Shown one piece after another: positions 25,693 to 34,857 of a DNA stretch of 64,000 nt. Location: positions 248,001 through 312,000 of the forward strand of contig CAVWFN010000008.1 in assembly GCA_963754285.1 (NCBI GenBank). The letters are read 5' to 3'. Under the pieces are notes generated by a model. It saw only the letters and a program-made list of their open reading frames with translations. It ran no database searches and was not told where the DNA came from. Position 1 is the first letter of the stretch. Every line of letters begins with the position of its first letter. Position numbers and translations under genes: made by a program. Source of the DNA: RYN-133 sp963754285 (lineage in GTDB: Bacteria > Actinomycetota > Actinomycetes > Mycobacteriales > Jatrophihabitantaceae).

Positions 25693-26076
25693 CTAGGCCT
25701 CTAGGTTGTCGGCGAAAGCCCTGAGTAACCCGGCGACCTTGCGGGCCTCGGCGCGGTCGGGGTAGCGGCCGCGGCGCAACGAGTTGGACGTGCTGTCCAG
25801 GAGCTTGATCAGGTCCTCGACGAGCGGAGCGAGTTCCTCGGCGGGCTTGCGGGTGGCTCGGGACACGGACGGGACCGGGTCGAGCAGGCGCACCTGCATG
25901 GCCTGGTTGCCCTTACGTCCTGACACGACCCCGAATTCGACGCGCTGCCCCTTCTTCAGCTCGGTCACGCCCTCGGGCAGGGCATCACGATGGACGAAGA
26001 CGTCATCGCCGTCGTCGTAGGAGAGAAAGCCGAAACCCTTCTCCGCGCTGAAGAACTTCACCTTGCCGGTTGGCAC
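25693..26076 (-). CDS. Cold-shock domain protein with C-terminal extension
   Basis: A 127-residue protein. Residues 1-66 are a cold-shock domain with RNP1 KGFGFLSY and RNP2 DVFVHRDAL. Residues 70-127 form an extra helical region (LAPLVEDLIKLLDSTSNSL...KVAGLLRAFADNLEA) not found in plain CspA. It binds single-stranded nucleic acid. The GTG start at 26076 follows CAGGAG. It differs from the 66-residue CspA at 41.2 kb and is likely a constitutive actinobacterial paralogue. Confidence 0.85.
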   Translation of the reverse strand: MPTGKVKFFSAEKGFGFLSYDDGDDVFVHRDALPEGVTELKKGQRVEFGVVSGRKGNQAMQVRLLDPVPSVSRATRKPAEELAPLVEDLIKLLDSTSNSLRRGRYPDRAEARKVAGLLRAFADNLEA

Positions 26077-26227
26077 CGGAACTCCTGTCTGGTCGGTACA
26101 GAACTGAAGGCACCGCACGCCGCGGCGCCTTCCGCACCCAGATTACTCAGCCCGCGGATGCTGGGCGACCGGGTTCGCAGATAAGCTGGACTGTCTTTGG
26201 CGATCGGACGAAAGCGAGACAGGCACC

Positions 26228-26446
26228 ATGGCAGGCACTTCGCCCCGAGCACCGGAGCAGTACTACCACCGGGAGCCCAACGCGGAACTCGAGATCGTCG
26301 ACTTCCGGGTCAACGAGTTGGCCGCCGATCTGGCCGGCGGTTTGTCGCCGTTCGGTCCCGACCGCGAGTTCCCGCTCCCTATCGACAAGATCCGCTACAC
26401 CCACCCCGGTCCGGGCGACCGCCCGAACCTCGCCGACGGGCGCTGA
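26228..26446 (+). CDS. Small conserved hypothetical protein
   Basis: A 72-residue hydrophilic, acidic protein (MAGTSPRAPEQYYHREPN; ELEIVDFRVNELAADLAGGL; PLPIDKIRYTHPGPGDRP). No membrane segment or recognisable domain. It is divergent from the cold-shock gene and ends 9 bp before the helicase-associated gene, suggesting co-transcription. I do not recognise a function. Confidence 0.6.
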   Translation: MAGTSPRAPEQYYHREPNAELEIVDFRVNELAADLAGGLSPFGPDREFPLPIDKIRYTHPGPGDRPNLADGR

Positions 26447-26455
26447 CCGACACCG

Positions 26456-28828
26456 GTGACAGCCAGCCCGCTCGAGTCGCCGGCGCACCCACCTGCGTCG
26501 CTGACCGAGTGGCTGCGCGGGCGCAGCGACGCCGACCTAGCCGAGCTGCTGCGACGCCGACCCGATCTCGCGTTGCCCGCTCCGGCTGATCTGCCGACCC
26601 TCGCCGGACGGCTTGCGGTGCGCACATCGGTGCAGCGCGCCGTCGACGGACTCGACGCATTCGGGCTGCGCCTGCTCGAAGCCCTGGTGCTGTGCGCCGC
26701 ACCCGACCTGCGGGTCTCACTCGACGACGCGACCGCGCTGCTCGGGACGGGCGAGGTGAGCGGTGCGCTGGACGAGTTGCGCACGTTGGCCCTCGTCTGG
26801 GGCGCGAACGATCACCTGCACCTGGCCGGATCGGTGCGCGAGTCGATCGGCACGTATCCGGCCGGCCTCGGCCGTCCGGCCGCCGTCCTGCTACGCCAGG
26901 TCCCGGACGCACAACTCGCGCCGGTGCTGCATTCACTGGGGCTGCCGCCGGCGTCGCAGCCGCAGGCAGGGGCAGCGATCGCCGAGGTGCTCGGCGACCC
27001 CGAGCGCGTCGCGACGCTGATCGCCGAGTGCGATCCGCCGCAGCGCGACATCCTCGAGCGGCTCGCCGCCGGTCCCCCCGTGGGTGTGCTGCGGGCACGG
27101 CCGGGCGAGACTCCGCCGGCCGTGTTGCTCACCATGCGCGGACTGCTCGTCCCCATCGAGGGCCAGACCGTCGAGCTCCCTCGCGAGGTCGGTCTGGCCC
27201 TGCGTGGGCTTCCGCTCGGCGCCGTCGACCCGCAGCCGCCCCAGCTTCGCGTCGTCGAGCGCGACCCGGCCGAGCTCGACCGGGTCGGGACGACCGCGGT
27301 GCTCGAGGCCGTGCGCCTGGTCGACGCCCTGGCCGACAACTGGACGGCCCATCCGCCCGCGCAGCTGCGCTCCGGCGGCGTCGGTGTCCGCGACCTGCGC
27401 CGCACCGCCCGCGACCTCGGTGTCGACGAGACCGCGGTCGCGCTCATCGCCGAGGTCGCCGCGTCGGCCGGCCTGCTCAATTCCACCCACAGCATCGAGC
27501 CGGTGTACCTGCCGACCGTCGAGTTCGACAGTTGGCGGCGCCACGACACCGCCTCGCGGTGGGCCGACCTGGCGCAGGCGTGGCTCGCGATGACGCGCCA
27601 GCCGAGCCTGGTCGGGCAGCGCGGCGAACGTGACCGGCTCATCACCTTGCTCAGCCCGGACGGCGAGCGCGGCACCGTCCCGGCGCTGCGCGCCCGTGTC
27701 CTCGACACCTTGACCGAGCTCCCGCCCGGGAATGCCCCGGCCGATCGCGAGAACGTGTTGGCCCACCTGGCCTGGCGCGAGCCGCGGCGTGCGAGCGGCT
27801 ACCGGCCGGTGCTCGAAGCGATCCTCATCGAGGCCGACCTGCTCGGTGTCACCGCCGCCGGCGGGCTGACCGGCTACACCCGCACCCTGCGCGGTGGCAG
27901 CCGCACCGTCGCCGAACAGGTGCTGACCGGCGCGCTGCCCACCCCGGTCGACCACTTCCTCGTCCAGCCCGACCTGACGGTCGTGGTCCCCGGACCGCCG
28001 ACCACCGACCTGGCCGTCGAACTTGCGCTCACGGCCGACCTCGAATCGACCGGCGGCGCGAGCGTCTACCGCATCACCGAGTCGTCGGTGCGGCGCGCGC
28101 TCGATGCCGGACGCAGCGGGCGCGAGATCGCCGCCATGATCGCCCAGCGCTCGCGCACACCCGTCCCGCAGTCGTTGAGCTATCTCATCGACGACCTCGC
28201 CCGGCGCCACGGCGCTCTGCGCACCGGCACCGCTTCGGCGTATCTGCGCTGCGAGGACGAAGCCCTGCTCACCCGCGCGCTGACCGATCGCAACGTCAGC
28301 GCGTTGCAACTGCGCCGCATCGCCCCCACGGTGGTCATCTCGTCGGCGCCGGTGACCGACGTGCTCGACCGCCTGCGCGCGGCCGGCTACGCACCGGCTG
28401 CCGAATCGCCCGACGGCGAGGTCATCGCGATCGGCGCCGAGCCGCCGCGCGCTCCGTCACGGACCCCGGTCCGGGTCGTCCGGTCACGCACCGATGTCGT
28501 GTCGAACCTCGCCGAACTGGTCAAGCGGGTGCGCTCCGGCGATGCTCTGACCGAGATCAGCACCCGGCGCGTCCCCACCATCGCGCAACAGGTGCCCGGC
28601 GTGACCACGGCCGCGACGATGGGATTGCTGCGCGAAGCGATCCGCACGGAACAGAGCGTGCTGATCGGCGTCGCCGAATCCGACGGGACACAGACGCGGC
28701 ACGCGTTGTCGCCCATCTCGATGGCCGGCGGGTTCGTCCGTGGCCACCAGGACGGCCGCGACGGGCTGGTGTCGTTCCCGCTGCACCGCATCACGGCGGC
28801 CACGATCATCGACCAATCCGACGAATGA
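26456..28828 (+). CDS. Helicase-associated domain protein (Helicase_C_3 type)
   Basis: A 790-residue protein of the kind normally found beside bacterial XPB. It starts LTEWLRGRSDADLAELLRRRPD with several repeat-like winged-helix regions. Its second half contains VDHFLVQPDLTVVVPGPP, which opens the Helicase_C_3 domain, and ends AGGFVRGHQDGRDGLVSFPLHRITAA (in part), resembling WYL/XPB-partner C-termini. No Walker motifs are visible, so it probably assists the helicase in DNA repair or transcription. GTG start at 26456. Its stop overlaps the histidine kinase start by four bases. Confidence 0.75.
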   Translation: MTASPLESPAHPPASLTEWLRGRSDADLAELLRRRPDLALPAPADLPTLAGRLAVRTSVQRAVDGLDAFGLRLLEALVLCAAPDLRVSLDDATALLGTGEVSGALDELRTLALVWGANDHLHLAGSVRESIGTYPAGLGRPAAVLLRQVPDAQLAPVLHSLGLPPASQPQAGAAIAEVLGDPERVATLIAECDPPQRDILERLAAGPPVGVLRARPGETPPAVLLTMRGLLVPIEGQTVELPREVGLALRGLPLGAVDPQPPQLRVVERDPAELDRVGTTAVLEAVRLVDALADNWTAHPPAQLRSGGVGVRDLRRTARDLGVDETAVALIAEVAASAGLLNSTHSIEPVYLPTVEFDSWRRHDTASRWADLAQAWLAMTRQPSLVGQRGERDRLITLLSPDGERGTVPALRARVLDTLTELPPGNAPADRENVLAHLAWREPRRASGYRPVLEAILIEADLLGVTAAGGLTGYTRTLRGGSRTVAEQVLTGALPTPVDHFLVQPDLTVVVPGPPTTDLAVELALTADLESTGGASVYRITESSVRRALDAGRSGREIAAMIAQRSRTPVPQSLSYLIDDLARRHGALRTGTASAYLRCEDEALLTRALTDRNVSALQLRRIAPTVVISSAPVTDVLDRLRAAGYAPAAESPDGEVIAIGAEPPRAPSRTPVRVVRSRTDVVSNLAELVKRVRSGDALTEISTRRVPTIAQQVPGVTTAATMGLLREAIRTEQSVLIGVAESDGTQTRHALSPISMAGGFVRGHQDGRDGLVSFPLHRITAATIIDQSDE

Positions 28829-29928
28829 TCTTCACGCGGTCGTTCTGGTTCTGGCGGGTGCCGGCGTGGCTGCTGGTCATCGTCGCCACCGTGCTGTCCG
28901 TGCATGCCACCGACCAGCGCATCTGGGCCGGAGCCACCACCACGATTGCGGCCATCGCCACTCAGTTCACCGACGACGTCCATGCTGTCGGGAAGACCCT
29001 CGCCGGGATCATCGTCGCCACGCTTGCCGGCATGACCTCGACCCTTTTTGCGCACGCCGGGCTGGGAATCGTGGCCCCGTTCGTGGTCATCGGCAAGCTC
29101 CCGTTGCCGATGAACCGCGGCGTCGGACGCGCACTCGTCATTGCCGACACGATCCTGGTGGCGGCGGTCGTCGGGTTCGCCTCGCGCAGTCTCGCCGGCG
29201 CCCTCGCCGGGCTCGGCATCCCGCTGCTCGCCCAGCGCGCGGTCGAGCGACGCGAACTGATCGCCTCACGCGACGAGGCGCAAGCACTGCTGGTCGAGGT
29301 GCAGGCCGGCCGCGACGCCGAGGCACAGGCCGCCGCGCTGCAGGAGCGCGGCCGCATCGCTCGTGACCTGCACGACGTGCTCGCGCACAGCCTGGCCGGG
29401 CTGTCCGTGCAATTGCAGGCGACGCGGGCGGTGGCCGCGCGCGAGGGCGTGACCCCGGCGGTGCTCGAGCCGCTCGACCGGGCCGCCGATCTTGCCCGCG
29501 AAGGTCTGGGCGAGGCACGCGCGGTCGTCGGTGCGCTACGCGACCCGACCGGGCTCGGTGTCGCCGAGATCGCCTCACTCGTCGAGCGGCATCCTGGTGC
29601 GGCTCGCCTGACCACCCAGGGCGCACCCGTCCCGATCGGCCGGGCGGCGGGTCACGCCGCCTATCGCGCCGTGCAGGAGGCTCTGACCAATGCCGCGCGC
29701 TACGCGCCCGGCGCGGAAGTAACCGTCACGCTCGAGTACACCGCGACGGCCTTGGTGATCTGCGTCGACGACACCGGCTTGCCGGCCGGACGCGAGCCGG
29801 TCGCCTCGCAGGGCTCGGGGCTCGGCCTGGCCGGGATGTCCGAGCGCCTGGCCGCGGCCGGCGGCACCGTCACGGCCGGGCCGCGCCCGTCCGGCGGCTG
29901 GCAGGTGCGAGTCGAGGTTCCGACGTGA
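28825..29928 (+). CDS. Sensor histidine kinase, NarL-type partner
   Basis: A 367-residue membrane kinase. The N-terminal ~135 residues contain about four to five helices. The dimerisation segment ERGRIARDLHDVLAHSLAGL near residues 173-192 carries the phospho-acceptor His of the HisKA_3 family. An HATPase domain follows, with AVQEALTNAARYAPGA as the N box, CVDDTGL as the G1 box and GSGLGLAGMSERL as the G2 box. It phosphorylates the overlapping response regulator (ATGA/GTGA overlap). The signal is unknown, and there is little extracellular loop. Confidence 0.88.
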   Translation: MIFTRSFWFWRVPAWLLVIVATVLSVHATDQRIWAGATTTIAAIATQFTDDVHAVGKTLAGIIVATLAGMTSTLFAHAGLGIVAPFVVIGKLPLPMNRGVGRALVIADTILVAAVVGFASRSLAGALAGLGIPLLAQRAVERRELIASRDEAQALLVEVQAGRDAEAQAAALQERGRIARDLHDVLAHSLAGLSVQLQATRAVAAREGVTPAVLEPLDRAADLAREGLGEARAVVGALRDPTGLGVAEIASLVERHPGAARLTTQGAPVPIGRAAGHAAYRAVQEALTNAARYAPGAEVTVTLEYTATALVICVDDTGLPAGREPVASQGSGLGLAGMSERLAAAGGTVTAGPRPSGGWQVRVEVPT

Positions 29929-30572
29929 GCGTTCGGGTCGTGGTCGCCGACGACCAAGCGGTCGTGCGCGACGGACTGGTCTTGTTGCTGTCGGCCAGCG
30001 ACGACATCGAGGTGGTCGGGGCGGCTGCTGACGGCGAGGAGGCCGTCCAACTCGTGCTCCGGACGCGTCCGGATGTCGCCCTGCTCGATCTGCGGATGCC
30101 CAAGCTCACCGGCGATCAGGTCACCGAGGCGCTCGCCCGCGAGGCTCCCGAAGTACGGGTACTCGTGCTGACCACCTTTGCCGACGACGACGCGATCTTG
30201 CCGGCGTTGCGCGCAGGCGCAGTCGGCTACCTGACCAAGGACGCGAGCAGCGAGCAGTTGGTCGGCGCGATCCGCGACGTCGCGGCCGGACGGACCGTGC
30301 TCGACGCATCGGTCCAGCGGCGGCTGGTCGAACTCGTCGCCGCCCCCGGTGCACCCGCGGCGTCCGCACCCGACCTCGGCGGACTGACCCGACGTGAGGT
30401 CGACGTCGTGCGGCTGGTCGCCGAGGGCCTGACCAATCAGCAGATCGCCCGCCGCCTCGTCCTCAGCGAGGCGACGGTGAAGACCCATCTCAATCACGTG
30501 CTGTCCAAACTCGAGGTAGACGGACGGCCAGGCCTTGTCGCCTGGGCGTGGCGACAAGGCCTGGCTGATTAG
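29925..30572 (+). CDS. LuxR/NarL-family response regulator
   Basis: A 215-residue regulator. The receiver domain has acidic residues in VVADDQAVVRDGLV, the phospho-acceptor Asp in VALLDLRMPKLTG near residue 51, and the Lys in GYLTKDASS near 103. The C-terminal HTH is LTRREVDVVRLVAEGLTNQQ followed by IARRLVLSEATVKTHLNHVL. It pairs with the overlapping kinase and may control the convergent membrane protein gene. Its last codons form part of a strong hairpin. Confidence 0.9.
   Translation: MSVRVVVADDQAVVRDGLVLLLSASDDIEVVGAAADGEEAVQLVLRTRPDVALLDLRMPKLTGDQVTEALAREAPEVRVLVLTTFADDDAILPALRAGAVGYLTKDASSEQLVGAIRDVAAGRTVLDASVQRRLVELVAAPGAPAASAPDLGGLTRREVDVVRLVAEGLTNQQIARRLVLSEATVKTHLNHVLSKLEVDGRPGLVAWAWRQGLAD
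30527..30565. terminator. 16-bp perfect-stem hairpin at the end of the response regulator gene
   Basis: Arms 30527-30542 and 30550-30565 are perfectly complementary with a 7-base loop. The hairpin is entirely coding (GLVAWAWRQGLA), seven bases before the stop end. It lies between convergent genes, so it may terminate both. Confidence 0.5.
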
Positions 30573-30581
30573 TCGTAGCTC

Positions 30582-31103
30582 TCAGGCGGCGACAAGTTCT
30601 TTGGTGTGCTCGGTGTGCTGAACCCGCTGGCCACGGACCACGAGGATCAGCGTGCGGGTCAACACCTCACCGAGGGCCATCAGCACGAGGGCGGCCGTCC
30701 ACGCGTCGCCGCTGGTGATGTGGTGTTCGGCGCTGAACTGGGCGAGCTGCGGGGCACCGCCGTGCGCGGCCCACACGGCGAAGGCGAATCGCGAGCCCAT
30801 GCCGGCGATCCAGGCAGCGGCGGCGGCCCAGCCGGCCTTGACGAGCGGGTAGCGGCCGCCGTCCGAGCGCACCCGGGTGGTCAGCGCGCTGATCAGGCCG
30901 AGCGAGACACCGACGCCGGTCAGCAGGGCGACGAGGACGAGGTCGTTGCCGCTGGTGGGGATGCCGTGCAGGTAGCTGCCGCCGATGCCGACCGCCAGGC
31001 CGATGGGCAGCAGCGTCGCGCGCAGGTCCAGTCGACTTTCGCGGATCTGGCGGACGACGAGCAGGACGAGGACGGTGTCGACGAGGTAATCGCTGAAGGT
31101 CAT
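30582..31103 (-). CDS. Integral membrane protein of unknown function
   Basis: A 173-residue protein with about five hydrophobic segments: VDTVLVLLVVRQI, LLPIGLAVGIGGSYL, LVLVALLTGVGVSLGLISAL, AGWAAAAAWIAGMGSRFAFA and WTAALVLMALGEVLTRTLI. A cytoplasmic R-S-D-G-G-R-Y-P loop lies in the middle. No family is recognised with confidence. It is convergent with the two-component system and may be its target. Confidence 0.65.
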   Translation of the reverse strand: MTFSDYLVDTVLVLLVVRQIRESRLDLRATLLPIGLAVGIGGSYLHGIPTSGNDLVLVALLTGVGVSLGLISALTTRVRSDGGRYPLVKAGWAAAAAWIAGMGSRFAFAVWAAHGGAPQLAQFSAEHHITSGDAWTAALVLMALGEVLTRTLILVVRGQRVQHTEHTKELVAA

Positions 31104-31228
31104 GGCTCAAGACTCGCGATTTCGGGCCTCTCGCGAATCAACCCGGGGGTGGAGATCGGGTTGACTTCTGCACGGGCCGCCGGGATTTGGGATAATGAAC
31201 GGTCGCTGTTCTATCGCCAAGGAGACAC

Positions 31229-31291
31229 GTGAGCACCCCACGAAACTGCTACGAAACGAGCACTCCGCACTTTCGCGAGGACCCCGCGTGA
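31229..31291 (+). CDS. 20-residue upstream ORF coupled to XPB helicase start
   Basis: GTG at 31229 is preceded by AAGGAGACAC, the best ribosome site in the region. The frame encodes MSTPRNCYETSTPHFREDPA and stops with the TGA of GTGA, which overlaps the helicase GTG at 31288. The helicase itself has no good ribosome site, so translation may depend on reading this short frame. Alternatively it is just leader sequence. Confidence 0.45.
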   Translation: MSTPRNCYETSTPHFREDPA

Positions 31292-32937
31292 CTGACGGAC
31301 CGTTGATCGTCCAGTCCGACAAGACCCTGTTGCTCGAGGTCGACCACCCGCTCGCGGGCGAGGCTCGCGCCGCGATCGCCCCGTTCGCCGAACTCGAACG
31401 CAGCCCCGAGCACGTGCACACCTACCGGCTGACCCCGCTCGGGCTCTGGAACGCCCGAGCCGCCGGCCACGACGCCGAGCAGGTGGTCGACGCCCTCGTG
31501 CGCTACAGCCGCTACGCCGTGCCGCACGCCCTGCTCGTCGACGTCGCCGACACGATGGACCGCTACGGACGCCTGCAGCTGGCCAAGCACCCGACCCACG
31601 GGCTCGTGCTGATCTCGCTCGACCGGGCCGTCCTCGAGGAGGTGGTGCGGCAGAAGAAGATCGCGCCGATGCTCGGCGAGCGCATCGACAACGACATGAT
31701 CGCGGTGCATCCGTCCGAACGGGGCCGGCTCAAGCAGGCGCTGCTCAAGGTCGGCTGGCCCGCCGAGGACCTCGCCGGTTACGTCGACGGCGAGGCGCAC
31801 CCGATCGAACTCAAGCAGGACGACTGGGAGCTGCGCACCTACCAGCAGCAAGCCGTCGACATGTTCTGGCAGGGCGGGTCGGGCGTGGTCGTGCTGCCGT
31901 GCGGCGCGGGCAAGACGCTGGTCGGCGCGGCGGCGATGGCCGAGGCCAAAGCGACGACGCTCATCCTCGTCACCAACACCGTCGCCGGACGGCAGTGGAA
32001 GCGCGAGCTGCTCGCGCGCACGTCGCTGACCGAAGAAGAGATCGGCGAGTACAGCGGCGAGAAGAAAGAGATCCGTCCCGTCACGATCGCCACCTACCAG
32101 GTGATGACGACGCGTCGCAAAGGCGAGTACCGCCACCTCGAGCTGTTCGACAGCCGCGACTGGGGCCTGATCGTCTATGACGAGGTGCACCTGTTGCCGG
32201 CGCCGATCTTCCGCCTCACCGCCGACCTGCAGTCGCGTCGTCGGCTCGGGCTGACCGCCACGCTGATCCGCGAGGACGGGCGCGAGGGCGACGTGTTCTC
32301 GTTGATCGGCCCGAAGCGCTACGACGCGCCGTGGAAGGACATCGAGAACCAGGGCTGGATCGCGCCGGCCGACTGCACCGAGGTGCGCGTGACGCTGACC
32401 GACGCCGAGCGGATGACCTACGCAACCGCCGAGGCCGAGGACCGCTACAAGCTCGCTGCGACGGCGCGGACGAAACTGCCGGTTATCAAGACGATTGTCG
32501 ACAGGCATCCTGATGATCAGGTACTCGTCATCGGCGCCTACCTCGACCAGCTCGACGACGTCGCTGCCGAACTCGACGGCGCACCGATCATCCAGGGATC
32601 GACGCCGAACAAGGAACGCGAGAAGTTGTACGACGCGTTCCGCCGAGGCGAAGAGCGCGTGCTCGTCGTCAGCAAGGTCGCCAACTTCTCGATCGACCTG
32701 CCCGAAGCCGCCGTGGCCGTGCAGATCAGTGGCACGTTCGGCTCACGGCAGGAGGAAGCACAGCGCCTCGGCCGCGTGCTCCGTCCTAAGAAGGACGGCC
32801 GGCAGGCGCACTTCTACACCGTCGTCTCGCGCGACACGCTCGACTCCGAGTACGCCGCGCACCGCCAGCGGTTCCTGGCCGAACAGGGCTACGCGTACAC
32901 GATCGTCGACGCCGACGACCTGCTCCGGCCTCTGTAG
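31288..32937 (+). CDS. DNA repair helicase XPB (superfamily 2)
   Basis: A 549-residue bacterial XPB. After an N-terminal damage-recognition-like region (LIVQSDKTLLLEVDHPLA), helicase domain 1 has Walker A LPCGAGKTLVG near residue 206, the DEVH box IVYDEVHLLPAP near 297 and motif III GLTATLIRED near 323. Domain 2 carries VISG-like motif residues ending QISGTFGSRQEEAQRLGRVL (motif VI arginines) near 485. It unwinds DNA 3' to 5' in repair or transcription. In mycobacteria it adjoins the helicase-associated gene; here a two-component system lies between. The GTG at 31288 is favoured over an in-frame ATG at 31195. Confidence 0.9.
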   Translation: MTDGPLIVQSDKTLLLEVDHPLAGEARAAIAPFAELERSPEHVHTYRLTPLGLWNARAAGHDAEQVVDALVRYSRYAVPHALLVDVADTMDRYGRLQLAKHPTHGLVLISLDRAVLEEVVRQKKIAPMLGERIDNDMIAVHPSERGRLKQALLKVGWPAEDLAGYVDGEAHPIELKQDDWELRTYQQQAVDMFWQGGSGVVVLPCGAGKTLVGAAAMAEAKATTLILVTNTVAGRQWKRELLARTSLTEEEIGEYSGEKKEIRPVTIATYQVMTTRRKGEYRHLELFDSRDWGLIVYDEVHLLPAPIFRLTADLQSRRRLGLTATLIREDGREGDVFSLIGPKRYDAPWKDIENQGWIAPADCTEVRVTLTDAERMTYATAEAEDRYKLAATARTKLPVIKTIVDRHPDDQVLVIGAYLDQLDDVAAELDGAPIIQGSTPNKEREKLYDAFRRGEERVLVVSKVANFSIDLPEAAVAVQISGTFGSRQEEAQRLGRVLRPKKDGRQAHFYTVVSRDTLDSEYAAHRQRFLAEQGYAYTIVDADDLLRPL

Positions 32938-32940
32938 TCG

Positions 32941-33462
32941 CTACCTCGCCTCACACGACTGGTCGAAACCTGCCGAGATGAGAGCGGTGATCGCCGGGTC
33001 GGATTCGATCGACGCCTCGGACTTGATCTCCTTTGCGTACGCAGCTTCGCCGCGCCTGGCTGCGGCGTAGCGCTTCGCGTCCAGCCGATTCGCGAACTGC
33101 ACATAGGCGGCGAACGTCGCCGCTTTGGCTTTCGCCGCACTCGGCACCGGCACCTGCGCGACCTGGTGGTCGAACTCGGACAGGAGCTTTGCGTGCGCGG
33201 GGCGTTGCGCGAAGTACTTCTTGACGGGGACGTCGAGACTGCCACCGTGGGTCACCGCGATCACCTTGGGGAGCAGGGCGCCGCACAACCGATTGACCGC
33301 ATCGAGGTAGGTCTGCACCGCCGAGTCGCCGGCGCCGCCGCTCGACGCCGATGTCGGCGGTGACGAGCTCGGGGGCGGACCGCTCGTCGACGACGAGCAT
33401 GCGCATGCGATCAGCGACGCGGCCGCGAGGCTCGCGGAGAGACGCATCTTCCCGAACACCAT
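32941..33462 (-). CDS. Putative lipoprotein, unknown function
   Basis: A 173-residue secreted protein. The signal LAAASLIACACSSS gives a lipobox cysteine near residue 21-23, followed by a Ser/Pro-rich linker. The mature helical domain (VQTYLDAVNRLCGALLPKVI; FANRLDAKRYAAARRGEAAY; GFDQSCEAR) contains two Cys that may pair. No family is recognised. ATG at 33462 has AAGGA seven bases upstream. It is convergent with XPB and divergent from the next lipoprotein gene. Confidence 0.65.
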   Translation of the reverse strand: MVFGKMRLSASLAAASLIACACSSSTSGPPPSSSPPTSASSGGAGDSAVQTYLDAVNRLCGALLPKVIAVTHGGSLDVPVKKYFAQRPAHAKLLSEFDHQVAQVPVPSAAKAKAATFAAYVQFANRLDAKRYAAARRGEAAYAKEIKSEASIESDPAITALISAGFDQSCEAR

Positions 33463-33553
33463 GTGCCGATCCTTCAGTGCGCCGGACTCAATCTGATAAC
33501 CCGACAGTCTCGATCCGGCCCGCGCTGTTGCCCGCTGTAGCGTCGGGGCCGTG

Positions 33554-34298
33554 ATGCGACTGCGCGTTGTGTTGGCCGCGACCGCCCTGCTCGTCGCCGG
33601 GTGCACGTCCTCAGGCGGCAGCGGGACGACGTCTGCGCCGCCGACCGCGTCCGGCACTTCGAAGCTTGCGACGACGGTCGCGGACGCGATGCGCAAAGGC
33701 ATGGCCGCAGTCACCAGCGCACACCTGGTCATCGACGCGGGCGAGCTCGGCGGCAAATCGGCTGGCGATGTGAAGTACAGCAACGGCCAGGCGACGGCGT
33801 CGCGGTTGACGATCAATGCCGGCGGCACGGCACAGGTCGATCACGGTCGGCGACACGACGTACGCGAAGTTGCCGGCCGGCCGGAACACCAGCGGCAAGC
33901 CCTGGGTCATCGTCAGCAACGACTCGAGCAACGAGTTCGTCCGCGCGCTCAGCTCGCAGGTGTCGCTCACCAAGGCGGCCACGTCACTGCCGGCGATCGC
34001 CGACGCAGTCGGCACTGCCACGTCGGTCACCGACAAGGGCACTACGCCGCAGGGACATGACTACGCGCTGCAGCTCGATCCCTCGAAGATCACCGACGCG
34101 AATCTCGGTGGCGCGCTGCGCGATCTCGGCGAGAACCCGGTGCCGGTCACGGTCGTCCTCGACAAGTCGTCCCGTCCGACACAGATCAAGATCGCGGTCA
34201 AGCTCGGCGCGACGTCGTTCCCGATCGTGATCGACGTGAGCAAGTACAACGCACCACTCACGATCACCGCTCCCCCGGCCGACCAAGTGGCGAAGTGA
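33554..34298 (+). pseudogene. LppX/LprG-like lipoprotein, frameshifted at about 33839
   Basis: The N-terminus (VVLAATALLVAGCTSSGG) is a lipoprotein signal with the cysteine near residue 17. The first frame covers the start of a LolA-like lipid-binding domain (MRKGMAAVTSAHLVIDAGEL, YSNGQATASRLTI). The rest (ITVGDTTYAKLPAG, WVIVSNDSSNEFVRALSSQV, NPVPVTVVLDKSSRPTQIKI) continues in the next frame to 34298. Deleting the G at 33839 joins them as GGTAQVITVGDTTYAKLP, a typical LppX_LprAFG sequence. Such proteins carry lipids in the cell envelope. It is a real frameshift or an assembly insertion. The stop overlaps the next start (GTGA). Confidence 0.75.
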
Positions 34299-34829
34299 GT
34301 ACGCCGCCGCCGCCCGAGCCCGACACCAAGGACTGGACCTGGGTGCTCGATCGGCCGTGTCCAGAGTGCGGTTTCGACGCATCGTCGGTCAGTGCGAGCG
34401 AGGTGGCCGGACCGGCTACGCGCAGCGACCGCAACGCTGCGGGCGGCCGTCCTCGCACCGGGCTCCGACGTCCGGCCGCAGCCCGAGGTGTGGTCGTCAC
34501 TCGAATACGGCTGCCACGTGCGCGATGCGTTCATCGTCTACGGCACTCGGTTCGCCTCGATGCTGCACACCGACGACCCGCTGTTCGCCGACTGGAACCA
34601 GGACGACACTGCGCTCGCGGAGCGGTACTGGGAGCAGGATCCGGGCAAGGTCGCTGACGAACTCGCGGTCGAGACCGAGCGGATCACCACCGTCCTGGAC
34701 AGCGTCGGTCCCGACGAATGGCAGCGTCCCGGCCGCCGGTCGAACGGGTCCGCGTTCACGGTCGACACGCTCGCGCGCTACCTGCTGCACGACGTCGTTC
34801 ACCACGTACATGACGTCGCCGGCACCTGA
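34295..34829 (+). pseudogene. DinB-like protein, frameshifted at about 34412
   Basis: Frame one starts with the characteristic PPPPEPDTKDWTWVLDRPCP and ECGFDASSV of an actinobacterial DinB-superfamily protein. Frame two supplies the rest (PEVWSSLEYGCHVRDAFIVY, SVGPDEWQRPGRRSNG, YLLHDVVHHVHDV). Deleting one C at 34412/34413 joins them as SEVAGRLRAATATLRAAVL. The His of HVRD and of HDVVHHVHD are candidate metal ligands. As for the preceding gene, true inactivation and sequencing error both fit. Confidence 0.75.
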
Positions 34830-34857
34830 GGTTGGCACCGATCAGGACAATGGCTGA

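Noticed and set aside
33554..34829. Programmed ribosomal frameshifting in the lipoprotein and DinB-like genes
   Set aside because: No slippery heptamer or downstream structure is apparent at the junctions; a one-base insertion explains each more simply.
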